DNA of 64,000 nucleotides from Sodalis glossinidius str. 'morsitans' (GCF_000010085.1 NC_007712.1:1178001-1242000); one strand, 5' to 3'. Shown: positions 16,565 to 26,610, counted from the stretch's first letter. The notes: generated by a model from the sequence alone, not told the origin. Numbers and translations are program-made.

Positions 16565-17150
16565 CATTTTCTCCTTTTATGTAGGAAAAAAGTACTTGGG
16601 TATGGGAAGGACATTGGCGTTTAATAACGCATTCCACCACGCTATCTCCCCACGTCCGAATTGACTCATTGCAAGAACTGGTACAACTCATCCAGCGTAC
16701 ATTCGCTTCAGCAGGAATATTTACTCGCCAGTAGTAGCGCCACTTGTCACCCCAAGTCGGATCGGGTGTACTATCAACATGTTGAAACTGCTCTATTGTT
16801 GCTGTTGGATAGCCCAATATTTCCAACTGCTTTTTGAAAAAAGCCTCATTAATACCGCCCACAGTATTCACCTTGGCATCAAGCACCCGTTGCCTTTCTT
16901 CTAGCGTTTGCGTTCTATTAGCGAGGCATTTATCCGGCAGCCCGCATAATTTTTCGTAACGGTTAATTAATTCAACCGATTGGGCTGGGTTAATTTCAAT
17001 CATCAGGCTATCAGCATGTTGATGGGTTTGTGCCAGTGAAGGGGCTAGCCCTTTAATCAGAGGATCTTCTTCATCCCATGCGGGGCCAGGCGGTAATAAC
17101 GTTCGCAACAATTGCGTATATTCGTCGTCCAGATTTGTCATAATGCTCAC
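16551..17150 (-). CDS. Mu gp48/YmfQ-like tail protein (DUF2313)
   Basis: 199 aa from GTG 17150, overlapping the stop of the upstream gene (GTGA); ATG 17141 is an alternative. LLRTLLPPGPAWDEEDPLIKG near the N-terminus and LCGLPDKC followed by TLEERQRVLDAKVNTVGG are typical of the DUF2313 baseplate/tail family. It precedes the fibre gene as in Mu and SfV. Confidence 0.85.
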   Translation of the reverse strand: MSIMTNLDDEYTQLLRTLLPPGPAWDEEDPLIKGLAPSLAQTHQHADSLMIEINPAQSVELINRYEKLCGLPDKCLANRTQTLEERQRVLDAKVNTVGGINEAFFKKQLEILGYPTATIEQFQHVDSTPDPTWGDKWRYYWRVNIPAEANVRWMSCTSSCNESIRTWGDSVVECVIKRQCPSHTQVLFSYIKGENDASH

Positions 17151-18217
17151 TCTTTATATTTTGCCCACGTGACCTCACCCAATACCGGCACTTCCGTCTG
17201 GGCCAATTCAATATCTCCCGTTGGCGCAATAAGACGATGAGCGACTTCACCTGCCGCAAGACTGATGGCTTCAGTGAGTCTTGAAAGAAAAAGCTTGCTG
17301 CCGGGTTCGCCTTCTCGCTGTAAGAAGGCTTTGATTTCTCCGATGACAGCGGCTCGAATTTCGGAGGTATCCGTCGATAAGGCAAGCGAGAGAGGAACGC
17401 TTTTTTCTGTTACCGCAAAAACCGTTAAGCCACTACCCGCAACGGGGGCAAGGGGTAATATATGCTCTCTGACTTTGGTTAAGATTTCCTGTGTGGGGGC
17501 AGGATGGTCTACATCATCACTCGCCACCATGACCCCAACTGTGCCGATACCGTTCTTGTGTCGATGTGTCCAGGCGCGGCTGATGCCTAAAACTTCCTTC
17601 GCCCAGCGAACATAATCACTATCCGCACCCCCTTGCGGCGTATCGTACCAGCGCGCCATGATGCGTTGTCGCCAGCTATCCAGGTCTTCAATATCGGTTC
17701 CCGTCCTGATGCTATCGGCATAGCCGGTCGATGATAAACCAGAAATAGGGGTAGCGAGTCGTAGCGCAATGCCGTCCTCACAATTGCCAGCCTGACTACT
17801 GCTTTTTGCAACGACAGGCACACGAAGTACACCCTGTGCTGATGTTGTTGGGACCGTTGTGGTGTATATTTGACCATCATCACGGTGTATTTCAGTGTCA
17901 GCGGGCAGCGATATGGCATTTTGTACCCCCTCCCAGCGAACAAATCCGCTCGCTTTGGTTGCACCTTTGCGGGGACAACGCTTGATATTACCGTGTCGGG
18001 TCAACCAGTTTTCATCGGCTAAATCCGGCAAGATATTGCGCGCTAAATAATCGATATAGCCGTATAGAGTATGAATAGCGGCGGCCTGTACTCTTGCGTA
18101 CACTTCAGCATCGAGACGGCGCAACACGCTATCTTCATTAAATCGTGTGAGCAAATCTCCGCGAATGGTGTCTATCAGTTGTGGCAGGGTCGGGCGCGAA
18201 AAACCGCTATTTTGCAT
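17147..18217 (-). CDS. Baseplate J-like protein (Mu gp47)
   Basis: 356 aa. It starts MQNSGFSRPTLPQLIDTIRG and contains YIDYLARNILPDLADENWL, LPADTEIHRDDGQIYTT and DSWRQRIMARWYDTPQGGAD, all typical of the Mu gp47/P2 J wedge family. It forms the baseplate wedge with the gp46-like protein. It overlaps both neighbours by a few bases. The frame is intact. Confidence 0.9.
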   Translation of the reverse strand: MQNSGFSRPTLPQLIDTIRGDLLTRFNEDSVLRRLDAEVYARVQAAAIHTLYGYIDYLARNILPDLADENWLTRHGNIKRCPRKGATKASGFVRWEGVQNAISLPADTEIHRDDGQIYTTTVPTTSAQGVLRVPVVAKSSSQAGNCEDGIALRLATPISGLSSTGYADSIRTGTDIEDLDSWRQRIMARWYDTPQGGADSDYVRWAKEVLGISRAWTHRHKNGIGTVGVMVASDDVDHPAPTQEILTKVREHILPLAPVAGSGLTVFAVTEKSVPLSLALSTDTSEIRAAVIGEIKAFLQREGEPGSKLFLSRLTEAISLAAGEVAHRLIAPTGDIELAQTEVPVLGEVTWAKYKE

Positions 18218-18617
18218 GGATTACGCTCCACAAATTGTTGATGGTCATCGTTTTTATGTTATGGTCAGGTAACGTCAGGATGACAGTTGCAATTAATCTA
18301 TCGATGCCTGAGCGTACTACCTCAATATCAATCCGAAGCGCTACCCCGTCCTCCGTCATCCACTTGAGCGCCTGAGCGATATATTCCTTCGCTCTTTGCG
18401 CCGTTTGATGGGTTAAGGTCGTGCGTTTTAGCAGATGCAATCGAGAGCCAATCCGGTCATTTTGTACGGTCGGCCAAGTATCGCCCCACCACCCAAACTG
18501 CGTATCTGTGTCATCATCCGGTTCAGCGCGTCGCCAGGTGAAAAGCGATATCATCACTGCCCGCCTGAGCCGTTCCTGATCGGGTAACGCTGTATTCACT
18601 TTTTTATTCATCAGCAT
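18207..18617 (-). CDS. Mu gp46-like baseplate protein
   Basis: 136 aa. The pattern VMISLFTWRRAEPDD followed by GWWGDTWP and IGSRLHLLKR is characteristic of phage GP46 proteins, the gpW/gp25-like wedge component. It overlaps the baseplate J gene by 11 bases. Confidence 0.85.
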   Translation of the reverse strand: MLMNKKVNTALPDQERLRRAVMISLFTWRRAEPDDDTDTQFGWWGDTWPTVQNDRIGSRLHLLKRTTLTHQTAQRAKEYIAQALKWMTEDGVALRIDIEVVRSGIDRLIATVILTLPDHNIKTMTINNLWSVIHAK

Positions 18618-18622
18618 ATTAT

Positions 18623-19189
18623 TTACATCTGTTGATTAGGCTTGCCTGTTATGCCCCCGCTATCACCTTTGTGATCGTGGGTATTGTACTGCGCTCGCAT
18701 GGTGCTCAATGAGCCGGTTTTGTCCTGTACTTCTGCCTGTGAAACGATGGATTGTGCCGCCGTGATCTTTCCCGGCGTTTCTACTTGTTGTGTGTCCAGC
18801 ACGATCTTGTTTTTGGCGTGAATAATAAAAGTGTCCGTGGTCGCTTCTATCAATCGTCCACGCTTGAGCATGATGCTGTCGCCTTCGTCCGTGTAGATCG
18901 CTACCTCACCGCTTTTTAGCCCTTTTATCCGGTAGCGCCGATCAGCAACGCTAATCACTACGCCATGCGAGCGGTCACCACCCAGGAACAGGGCAACCCC
19001 TTCCGCACCAGCATGCGCTGTTGAGGTAAACCCGTAAGGCTCTAGATATTCCATTCCGTTTTTTGTTTCACCTGCCACTAACGAGATATCCAGTTGCTGG
19101 CAAGCGAGGGTGCTATTTACCCCTCGCACAACGGCTCTTGACCACAGGCGCAACAAGACCCGCTGTAGCATGGCTACGGCGTTTTTCAT
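18623..19189 (-). CDS. Baseplate spike protein V (Mu gp45)
   Basis: 188 aa. The N-terminal OB-type domain (YLEPYGFTSTAHAGAEGVAL, FLGGDRSHGVVISVADRRYR) is followed by a repetitive β-helix-like stretch (MLKRGRLIEATTDTFIIHAK) and a His-rich tip (NTHDHKG). Mu gp45 is the membrane-piercing spike. The gene looks complete. Confidence 0.88.
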   Translation of the reverse strand: MKNAVAMLQRVLLRLWSRAVVRGVNSTLACQQLDISLVAGETKNGMEYLEPYGFTSTAHAGAEGVALFLGGDRSHGVVISVADRRYRIKGLKSGEVAIYTDEGDSIMLKRGRLIEATTDTFIIHAKNKIVLDTQQVETPGKITAAQSIVSQAEVQDKTGSLSTMRAQYNTHDHKGDSGGITGKPNQQM

Positions 19190-19236
19190 TAATAAATCTC
19201 CTGCTTAATAAAGGGTGATATCGCTTTAGATATCTG

Positions 19237-20299
19237 TTACCAATCATCTTCTGCGGTCAGCACTTTCAATTCCTCAAGCTGCGGAATATACGCGGCTTCG
19301 GGTGCAACACGGAGTTCACAGCGTGTTCCGCCTTCATCCTGCGTATAAACAACTTCGCTAGTGACCAGTTCCCGATTGTTAAAGCCGAGCACGGGATCAA
19401 AAACAATAACCCTCTGGTTAGGTTTCCACAGACTGCCGTCACCTTGCCGCCAACCTTGCACCGTATAAGTGGTTTCCTCGGTTCTGGCTGCCCGTTGCTG
19501 CGCTTCAAATTGACTCCGAGCGCGGCAACTGGCTCCGGTTGCATTGCCGGATTGCTGGATATGTTGCGGACGATAGCGCGTTATCTGGCTATCCCTGGCT
19601 CTGGCGCGGAGTGCTGTCAGCGTGGCTTCTCCGAAATCGTCATCATCACCCGATCGTTGACCTGCTACTTGATATTCAGAAAATCGTTCACGGATACTTT
19701 GCTCGGTATCACAGGTAAGAATATTTTCACCCCAGACCAGCGCGGTGGTGGCTTTGTCATTACCAACCAAACCAATTAACAAATTGCCGTCTTCGTCATC
19801 CCAGGCGAGCGCCTGTTGGCTTCCTAGCGCCTTGTTCAGCACCTCATGGACTGTTTTCCCCATAGTCAGCTTGAAAAGCCTGTAGCGGCGTTTTTGGGGC
19901 CTTTTGGCTAATGACCTTAATGCTAAACGGTTTTGCCAGTTCTGACGCGATTTGATGTAAGGTTTTGCCCGTAAAAAGCGTCGTATTCGCAGCACAGTCG
20001 ATTAAATCCGCTGTCTTACTACGACCACTGATACCAACATGGATACTTTTAGCGTCATAACGTATCGGTGTGGCTTCAATCCAGCCGGTGAGGACTTTAT
20101 CCTGACCGATGAGAACTTCGACAAGTTCACCTTTTTTAATTCTGGGCTGTAACGGTACGCTTCCTAATTCCCCAGGCCATTGGCGGGTGATTTCTACATT
20201 GAAATCGCGTGAGAGCCGCTCTATGCCTGCTGAAATCTGTACCCGCGTCCAGCCCCCCCATTCGCGCCCGTTGACGCGCAATATCACGTGATTACTCAT
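19237..20299 (-). pseudogene. Baseplate hub protein (Mu gp44-like), frameshifted
   Basis: The N-terminal part (from ATG 20299, MSNHVILRVNGREWGGWTRV) ends at 19844 with a spurious tail. The C-terminal part (MGKTVHEVLNKALGSQQALA... to VLTAEDDW) continues in the next frame to 19237. The break is near 19870-19880, in CAGGCTTTTCAAGC, and a single-base change would restore a ~350-aa protein. Mu gp44 is about 380 aa and forms the hub at the tail tip. As it stands the hub cannot be made, unless by frameshifting, for which I see no slippery heptamer. Confidence 0.8.
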
Positions 20300-21621
20300 C
20301 TTGCGGGTACTCTCAAAGGTTTAACTGGCATAAAGCCAGGATGATTAACGGCATTCCGGCTGGTGATATCGGTTTCCCGTGCCGCATTGTCATACCACTT
20401 GGCGGCCAGAACCAGTGCGGGTAGCACCGCCTCTGGCGTACGGGTAACCGTTTTTTCAACTTGCGCCAGTCGTGTTGCAATATCACGGTTCGCATCGGTT
20501 TTTACCTGTTGCAAGGCGAGGAACAACGCATCGTCAAGCGTTGACGCCTGTTCGTGCTCGATAGACTGATTCAGCGTTTCTCGCACGGTGACCAACGCAT
20601 CCCACGTAACTGCCGCTACCCTTTCCATCGGGTTATCTGTCTTATGCAAAGCAGCATGCAAGGCGGGATGGGAAATATTGACGTGTATCTGACGTTTTCC
20701 ACGTTGATTAACCGGTAATAGGGCAGTCCGTGGTGGTGGCAATTGTGTCAGTCGCCAGGTTGCCTCATGGATCGCCGTCGTACGCAACAAAGCCGCAATC
20801 CGATTACTGTGCCTGCGTTCAGCCTGTACACTGGGTCTATCGCTTTTCCAGACTCCACGCGGGGCTAAATCATTCCCCAGCGTAACACCCGCTAGCGTTT
20901 TAATTTGCTGTGCCAGCATCAAGGCATCTTGCCCAGTACGTCTGCCCGCACGCCACATTCGTTGTATCGCTTCGACCAGGCTTTTACCGGATGAGCCGGG
21001 CTTTAAGATCACTGAAATATCGCCATGCAGTAGCCTTGACGCAGCAGTAATGCCGCTATCAATAGTGTCAAAGGCTTTGGTGACGTTGTTAATCATGCTT
21101 TTAGTACGCGCTAACACGCCATCCTGTGCAAAATCGGGTAAATCTTTTAAGCCCACGTTAGCAAACGCCTCACCAATGCGATCATTTAGGGCTGAACAGG
21201 AAGAAATTAACGTTTGGCTCGTCGCAATACCCGCTGTTGGAAAGGATAGCTCGCCCGCCTCAACTACACTAAAGTTGACGCGACACATCCTCCCATCGCG
21301 CCCGCTATGGATCACTCTCACTTCACCGTCAATACAGACGGCTATCTCACCGTAGTAGGGGTGTACCAGCGTACCCGGCCCTGGCGTATCAATAGCCACT
21401 ATCAGCCGATCTCTGGCCTCGAAAAAATCATTACCGACCAGATAGGCGCTAATACTAAAGCGTCGGGTGGCGCGTCCCAGATCTTCGGTATAGGGCTGAT
21501 CCCGATTGGGGTATTCGTGAACTTGTACTCGCCGTCCAAAAGTCCCCTCGTCGTCTTCCACCTGAAACGGCACGCCGCGAAAAGATGCTGGTCGTAGTTT
21601 ATCTTTCCAGTGACTCATCAC
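20296..21621 (-). CDS. DNA circularisation protein (Mu gp43-like)
   Basis: 441 aa; the second Met (21618, MSHWKDKLRPASFRGVPFQV) is the likely start. The N-terminal domain, with EDDEGTFGRRVQVHEYPNRD, is the Mu gp43/DNA_circ_N family, a tail component needed for DNA injection or circularisation. It overlaps the gp44-like gene by 4 bases (ATGA). A terminator separates it from the tape measure gene upstream. Confidence 0.88.
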   Translation of the reverse strand: MMSHWKDKLRPASFRGVPFQVEDDEGTFGRRVQVHEYPNRDQPYTEDLGRATRRFSISAYLVGNDFFEARDRLIVAIDTPGPGTLVHPYYGEIAVCIDGEVRVIHSGRDGRMCRVNFSVVEAGELSFPTAGIATSQTLISSCSALNDRIGEAFANVGLKDLPDFAQDGVLARTKSMINNVTKAFDTIDSGITAASRLLHGDISVILKPGSSGKSLVEAIQRMWRAGRRTGQDALMLAQQIKTLAGVTLGNDLAPRGVWKSDRPSVQAERRHSNRIAALLRTTAIHEATWRLTQLPPPRTALLPVNQRGKRQIHVNISHPALHAALHKTDNPMERVAAVTWDALVTVRETLNQSIEHEQASTLDDALFLALQQVKTDANRDIATRLAQVEKTVTRTPEAVLPALVLAAKWYDNAARETDITSRNAVNHPGFMPVKPLRVPAR

Positions 21622-21632
21622 CCCTCCTTAAA

Positions 21633-21656
21633 AAGAAAAACCGCCGAAGCGGTCAC
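21633..21656 (-). terminator. Rho-independent terminator after the tape measure gene
   Basis: The minus strand reads ACCGC-TTCG-GCGGT followed by TTTTC TTTTT. A UUCG tetraloop hairpin with a T-run. It overlaps the tape measure stop codon. Confidence 0.7.
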
Positions 21657-23536
21657 TGTCTGGAAAATCGGTTATAGCCGACATCGTAACTCAGCCAGGG
21701 TAGGGCATTACCCACTGGGGCGACACGCATGTCCTGTGGGGTATTTTCAAAGATAAGCCTAACTTCACCGTCTCTTGTCTCGTTTTTGCCAAATGAATCC
21801 AGGGTATTTGGCGGATCTTCCTTAAATTGCCAGTTACCCTTGTCATCTTTAAGTAAATGACTGTTGCCAATCATTGAACGACCAAACTCGCTCCAATCCC
21901 GGGCTGTCCTGAGGTTTTGAAACCATTCATTACCCCCAAACACCGCATTAAGACCCTTGTCAACAAGCGGTTCGACGCCCATAGATATCCCCCCAATCAG
22001 CCCGGCTTTTCCCAGTACGCCCTTGATGCCAGAAGGACTGTTTTTAGCCAATGTTTTCATCTCACGGGTGACATTCCGAATCGATTTCACCATATCGACA
22101 GCCCATTTTGTCGTAACAAAAACCAGAATACCGGCGAGCACGGTTTCCCAACCGCCGATTGCCTGAATAACGCCATCAATATTTTGCCAGACCGCTTTAA
22201 TAATCGGGCCGATCGTTTCCCAGTTTTCGACGATAAGCCCACCGCCTATGACCATTAACGAGACCAGCTTACCCAGCGTCGACATTTTCATCACACTGTT
22301 AAAAAGCCTGAACGCACGGGTGACAACCCCTACCGCTGTCGCGGTTCCCAATAGATAAAGGCCCCACTTGGCGAAGGATTTAATCAGTTCTGGATTGGCT
22401 TTTGACCAGGTGCGAAATTGCTCAATCAACGGCTGGATTGTCTCTGTCGCTTCAACAATTGAAGGTAGAAAAATACTACCAATACTCACGCTGGCTACAT
22501 GCATCTGATTTTTAAACAGTTGTATTGCATTTGCGGTAGTGGCTGCCCGAGTAGCATATTCCTTTTGCACCGATCCGCCGTACTTTTGTTTATCGGCGAC
22601 GCGATCCAGGTTAACTTCCAATAATTTAAGGTTGGTGAGCAGCGGTGCAATGGCCCCAAGGGATTCAGAGCCAAACAAATCATTTAATAATGCGGCCTGA
22701 TCTTTTTTAGGGACTTTCTCAATGGCTTTCAGCACCATCAACATGGCACCTTTCGCGTCTTTCTGCATCTGTGCGGCCAGTTTTTTGGGACTGATTCTTA
22801 AGGTGCGTAACGCAATTTTTTGTGATTTTGTCGCTGATTTCCCTTTGGTTAACGCCAGCATAAAGTTTTTTATACCGGTTGCCGCCACCTCTGACTCGAC
22901 GCCCATACCGGCAATCGTTGCGCCCAGTGCAGCAATCTCACCGGAGGCAAGACCCGCCACTTCACCCAGCGGGCCAATACGGGTCACAATTTCAGAAATT
23001 TTGGCGGCATTGGCTGGCCCGTTATTGCCAAGGTAGTTGATTTTATCGGCAAGCGAGACGACATCATTTTGCGTTAACCGGAAGGCGGTACGCCACTGTG
23101 CCATCATCTGCCCAGATTGCTCAGCTGTCTGGTCAAAGGCGATACCCATTTTTACGGCGGATTGGGCGAAGGACATTAATTCTTCTTTCGCTATCCCTGC
23201 TTGACCGCCTGCGGCCACAATCTGACCAATGCCATCTGCGGCCATCGGCAATGCTGTCGATAGCTTAAGAATATCTTCCTACATCTGTTTAAACTGTACA
23301 GGCGTATCAAAATCAACCACCTTGCGGACATCAGCCATCGTCGACTCAAAGTCTATTGCCTGCTTGATAGGGCCAGCCATTGCGGTAACAATCCCTGCCC
23401 CTAATGCCGCCGCACCTGCCATTCCCGCGCTAAACTCTTTCTTGAAAGTCTTCATTTCACGCCGCATCCCCTTTAGCGGGGCGGAGAGTTTATCAACGGC
23501 AGTGATAATTGCTTTTAACTCAATACTGTTAGCCAC
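21653..23536 (-). pseudogene. Tail tape measure protein (Mu gp42-like), amber-interrupted
   Basis: The GTG at 23536 (AAGGAG upstream; VANSIELKAIITAVDKLSAP) starts the protein. After about 85 codons, FKQM is followed by TAG at 23279-23281. The same frame then continues EDILKLSTALPMAADGIGQI for a further 540 codons. The phage TMP signature (AAGGQAGIAKEELMSFAQSA, PLGEVAGLASGEIAALGATI) and hydrophobic segments are in the second part. The full length would be about 627 aa. A single nonsense mutation (or a suppressible amber codon) blocks the tail-length ruler. Confidence 0.85.
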
Positions 23537-23693
23537 CGTGCTGCTCCTTGTTAATGCGAACAGCCTCCGCTTCCAGATCAAAGAACTGGCTTAGCGGATG
23601 CTGGCGTAATTCAAGGGGATTTAGTCGCCAGAACCAGGCAACGTTATAGAATCGTCGTCTGAGACTGCCAGGTTCTGGGCACCGGTAAAAAAA
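23529..23693 (-). CDS. -1 frame extension of the tail assembly chaperone (G-T type)
   Basis: After a -1 slip on the heptamer at 23687-23693 the reading is YRCPEPGSLRRRFYNVAWFW, then RLNPLELRQHPLSQFFDLEA, ending ...INKEQHGG with TAA at 23529-23531. It overlaps the tape measure GTG start. Frameshifted E/E' or G/GT pairs at exactly this position are conserved in dsDNA phages, and the W-x-x-x-P-x-E/L-L pattern resembles the P2 E' end. Inferred from sequence only. Confidence 0.75.
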   Translation of the reverse strand, partial: FFYRCPEPGSLRRRFYNVAWFWRLNPLELRQHPLSQFFDLEAEAVRINKEQHGG

Positions 23694-23944
23694 CCCACGA
23701 TGATCATCGAAGCGACAAACACATCATGTAGCGCTAGCTGTTGTGCCGAGGAGCGGGGTATCCCCGTCAGTTCAGGCAGATAAGACAGAGCTGAACGCGT
23801 ATCCAACCGCATATCGCCTCGTTCAGAGTAACTAAAAGGAATGCCGTATTTTTCAACCTGATCAAACGTGGGTTCCTGAATTTCCAGGACGGTGACTTTG
23901 TTATTGTGTACCTGAATCGGCTTACTCAGTACTATTGATTTCAT
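23621..23944 (-). CDS. Tail assembly chaperone (Mu gp41 / P2 E-like)
   Basis: 107 aa, with LSKPIQVHNNKVTVLEIQEP and DVFVASMIIVGFFTG. This is the Phage_TAC E/41/14 type found between tube and tape measure genes in contractile-tailed phages. A run of seven T in the frame T-TTT-TTT (23687-23693) lies in codons for GFF, where a -1 slip would give the longer form (see separate entry). Confidence 0.85.
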   Translation of the reverse strand: MKSIVLSKPIQVHNNKVTVLEIQEPTFDQVEKYGIPFSYSERGDMRLDTRSALSYLPELTGIPRSSAQQLALHDVFVASMIIVGFFTGAQNLAVSDDDSITLPGSGD

Positions 23945-24309
23945 TGATAAAATCCTTCGTCTCCGTGAAATTCCATCTCGACCGTGCCTTCGTCAGCATT
24001 ATGTGAAGATTCACCGGATAGCCACGCGCCTGACAATACATAGACCATACCGTTAGCTAATTCAGCGGTAATGGTCATTTCATCTGCTGTAGTGAGTTTT
24101 TCTATCGGAAAACTTCGCTCAACTTTAAATTCTGCCTTGATATAAGGCGCACGATGCGTTTCCTTGTAATGCACACTGCCATCAATACCCACAAGGTCTT
24201 CTCGGATAACCGTATTCATCGGCACTTCTACACTGCCATTCAGTGAGAGTTGTTGGCCGTCCACCTTAAAATAGCAGGTGCCACCTATTTTTCTTTTGCC
24301 CGTCATCAC
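23941..24309 (-). CDS. Tail tube protein (Mu gpM-like)
   Basis: 122 aa. The start GKRKIGGTCYFKVDGQQLSL and VPMNTVIREDLVGIDGSVHY are typical of the Mu gpM tail tube family, which polymerises as the inner tube of the contractile tail. It overlaps the sheath gene stop by 4 bases and the chaperone start similarly. Confidence 0.88.
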   Translation of the reverse strand: MMTGKRKIGGTCYFKVDGQQLSLNGSVEVPMNTVIREDLVGIDGSVHYKETHRAPYIKAEFKVERSFPIEKLTTADEMTITAELANGMVYVLSGAWLSGESSHNADEGTVEMEFHGDEGFYQ

Positions 24310-25805
24310 ACCACCTCACCCTGGTTATATTGCAGCCTGAATTGATTCGCCAACGCAAATACCCGCAGTTGATTGATATAATCCGCAGGAAAGACCACAT
24401 CAATTCGATTGGGGTCATTGGCGTTGCGCTCAACGATGAGATGTTGACGAAAAGCGTCAAAATTTTCGACAATCCCTTCATTTTCCAACTGGCGATACAC
24501 CGCACAGAGTTCACCCTTGATCACGGCTGGCGTAACGATCGCTTGCCCTGCCCCGAATCGGGTACCATCATCAGCCAGTTTTTGCCGCCCGTACTTGCTG
24601 GTGATCACCGACTTCAATCGCCGCAAAATATAAGCGCTGGTATAGAGTGTTTCACTGTCCAGATAGCTGTTATCGGCCACGCCGTAACTGTTTTTCTGGT
24701 AGGTCGTCACATCACGCTGAATGCGTAATACGCCGCCTTCGACATTGGCGGTAGCGATACCGTGTGAAAGCAGGGATTGCTGCTCTGTCAAGGTGAAGCG
24801 TTTGCCCGACGGTGCGGGTAACACCCCGTTTAACTCGCCCGTGTGGGTCGGTCTGGCGGGATCATTACGCAAAAATATCGCGCACCGTGCCAGTCTTGCC
24901 GCGACCAGTTCATCCAGCGCAGTTTGTGTCGCTTTCTCATAGCCTGCAATGGTGAGATGCGGATCATTAAAGGTGTCGCCAAAAGCGACCAGTTCACCGA
25001 CCGTCGCTTTTTTTGCGGTATAAACATGACCGTATAACCGTTGATAAGGACTCCAGCGACCGTTCGTGTCGTTCATCTCCGCGCTCATCTTTTGCAAAGA
25101 GGCAGTATCAGAGAAAGGCAGCCCAATAAAATCAAATAATAAGTCACCCATTGCGCTGATAACGCTATCCATATCGGGAGAGCCAGCACCGCCACTCATG
25201 GCAGTAATGGTAATATTAAGACCGTGAGGCGTATTCTCACCGCCTGTCGGCGAATAATAGTTCATCATCAAGGGAATATCGTTGCCGGTTAACCCTTTAT
25301 GTTTTGCCGTCAAGCTGATTTTGTCAGCATCTATAGTCGCGGTGACGGGTAAGTCCTCGTTATCGTTAATGGCCTTGCCAAGCGCGGCAGCAACCGTATT
25401 CGCCGTATCCGATTTCTTGACGGCAGCTAAAATACGTTGATTGCCGATATAGAGAGTGACGACACCAGAGTCGGTTGCTGTCCCGCTAATCGTGATGTCT
25501 CCTTTTGCTTCAGTGCCCATTGTTTCAGGTACGGCAATGACAAACAGTTCACCGACAGCATCAATTCGGCGATACGCTTGCACCATGCGGTGCAACTGGC
25601 TGCCACGACCGGCTAATTGTTGTATCATTTCTGCCGAGGGCATGATCATCGGTGAATTCAAGGTCATTTGTGCAGTGGGTAGTGCATGCCCAATAAGCAG
25701 TGCGGGGCCGCTGGCTTGCAACGTATTGGCAGCGCTGTTATCCATTTCGGGATAGAAACCAGGCACTCGCAGATTAGCGTTCACGGTATTAAAGCTAATG
25801 GTCAT
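24306..25805 (-). CDS. Tail sheath protein (Mu gpL-like)
   Basis: 499 aa, the usual size of Mu gpL sheaths. Landmarks are VNANLRVPGFYPEMDNSAAN, PALLIGHALPTAQ, the central VYTAKKATVGELVAFGDTFND and the C-terminal DGTRFGAGQAIVTPAVIKGE. It forms the contractile outer sheath. The reading frame is intact, which confirms a myovirus-type tail. Confidence 0.92.
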   Translation of the reverse strand: MTISFNTVNANLRVPGFYPEMDNSAANTLQASGPALLIGHALPTAQMTLNSPMIMPSAEMIQQLAGRGSQLHRMVQAYRRIDAVGELFVIAVPETMGTEAKGDITISGTATDSGVVTLYIGNQRILAAVKKSDTANTVAAALGKAINDNEDLPVTATIDADKISLTAKHKGLTGNDIPLMMNYYSPTGGENTPHGLNITITAMSGGAGSPDMDSVISAMGDLLFDFIGLPFSDTASLQKMSAEMNDTNGRWSPYQRLYGHVYTAKKATVGELVAFGDTFNDPHLTIAGYEKATQTALDELVAARLARCAIFLRNDPARPTHTGELNGVLPAPSGKRFTLTEQQSLLSHGIATANVEGGVLRIQRDVTTYQKNSYGVADNSYLDSETLYTSAYILRRLKSVITSKYGRQKLADDGTRFGAGQAIVTPAVIKGELCAVYRQLENEGIVENFDAFRQHLIVERNANDPNRIDVVFPADYINQLRVFALANQFRLQYNQGEVV

Positions 25806-26074
25806 TCCTGCGTCTCCTCTTTAGCTTTTTTTAATTTAGTTTTTGCGGTATCAGACGTCTCTTGCACGATTGGGGAGGTATAGAATTGACTCACTTCCTC
25901 AATATCATCGTCCTGTTTTCTTCTGATCCAAAAAAGCGTTTTTTGAACCTGCAAACCTTCTTCGGGCAGATATTCCCCAAAATATTCTTGGGTATCGCGC
26001 ATATATTGCGGAATAGGCACCTTTCGCCCGTGCTTAGGCTTAATAAAAACAATTTCAGGTTGGGTACCCATCAT
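25802..26074 (-). CDS. DUF2635 tail protein (Mu gp38-like)
   Basis: 90 aa (start MMGTQPEIVFIKPKHGRKVP). DUF2635 proteins are short and sit between the sheath and gp37-like genes in Mu-type tails; the YLPEEGLQVQKTLFWIRRKQ segment fits. It overlaps the sheath start (ATGA). Confidence 0.8.
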   Translation of the reverse strand: MMGTQPEIVFIKPKHGRKVPIPQYMRDTQEYFGEYLPEEGLQVQKTLFWIRRKQDDDIEEVSQFYTSPIVQETSDTAKTKLKKAKEETQE

Positions 26075-26610
26075 TTTATCTTCATCTCCAAATGCGCGTT
26101 TACACTGCTTGCTTGTTCGTTTAGATCAATAGCAACGGTATGCAAATCGGGTAAATTTTTCAGGTCAGCATCGTGGCGGGTATCTTCGGCGTTGATGTCT
26201 GTTTCAGTATTAAATTTAAACAGGTAATGATATTCAGCGCGGTTTGAATCGGCTTCCTCCGCGCCGGCATAATTAATTGCACCACAACCCGGCTCTGGCT
26301 GCCAACCCAGTAATGCCCGCCAGATTTCAGACCTGACTTCATTTAATGTGTCGACAGAGGGATATTGTCCCTTTTGATTACGTGCATTATTTAAAATCAC
26401 CACGACATAAAAACTTTCGGTTAATGATTGCCAATAATCCGTTTGTGACCGTTGTTCACCGACAACATCTTCTCCTGGAATAACGTAAGCAGCGGGTAAA
26501 GCCAGTTTGCCGCAATCCGGTAAATCCTCATATTGAGAGACACTGCCCACTCTGTTTTCAAAACGGGGGCACAAGGTTCGTAATGCCGCAATAATGGGAC
26601 TAAGTTTCAT
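26071..26610 (-). CDS. Tail terminator (Mu gp37-like)
   Basis: 179 aa. PRFENRVGSVSQYEDLPDCG, LPAAYVIPGEDV and LLGWQPEPGCGAINYAGAEE match the phage gp37/DUF1834-type tail-terminator family, which caps the tail tube. Overlaps with both neighbours indicate one operon. Confidence 0.8.
   Translation of the reverse strand: MKLSPIIAALRTLCPRFENRVGSVSQYEDLPDCGKLALPAAYVIPGEDVVGEQRSQTDYWQSLTESFYVVVILNNARNQKGQYPSVDTLNEVRSEIWRALLGWQPEPGCGAINYAGAEEADSNRAEYHYLFKFNTETDINAEDTRHDADLKNLPDLHTVAIDLNEQASSVNAHLEMKIK

Noticed and set aside
19844..19995. Programmed frameshift in the gp44-like gene
   Set aside because: No slippery heptamer at the break and Mu-type gp44 genes are not known to frameshift.
23279..23281. 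Amber codon in the tape measure gene as a programmed read-through
   Set aside because: No supporting context is visible and many other genes here carry random stops; treated as a mutation.
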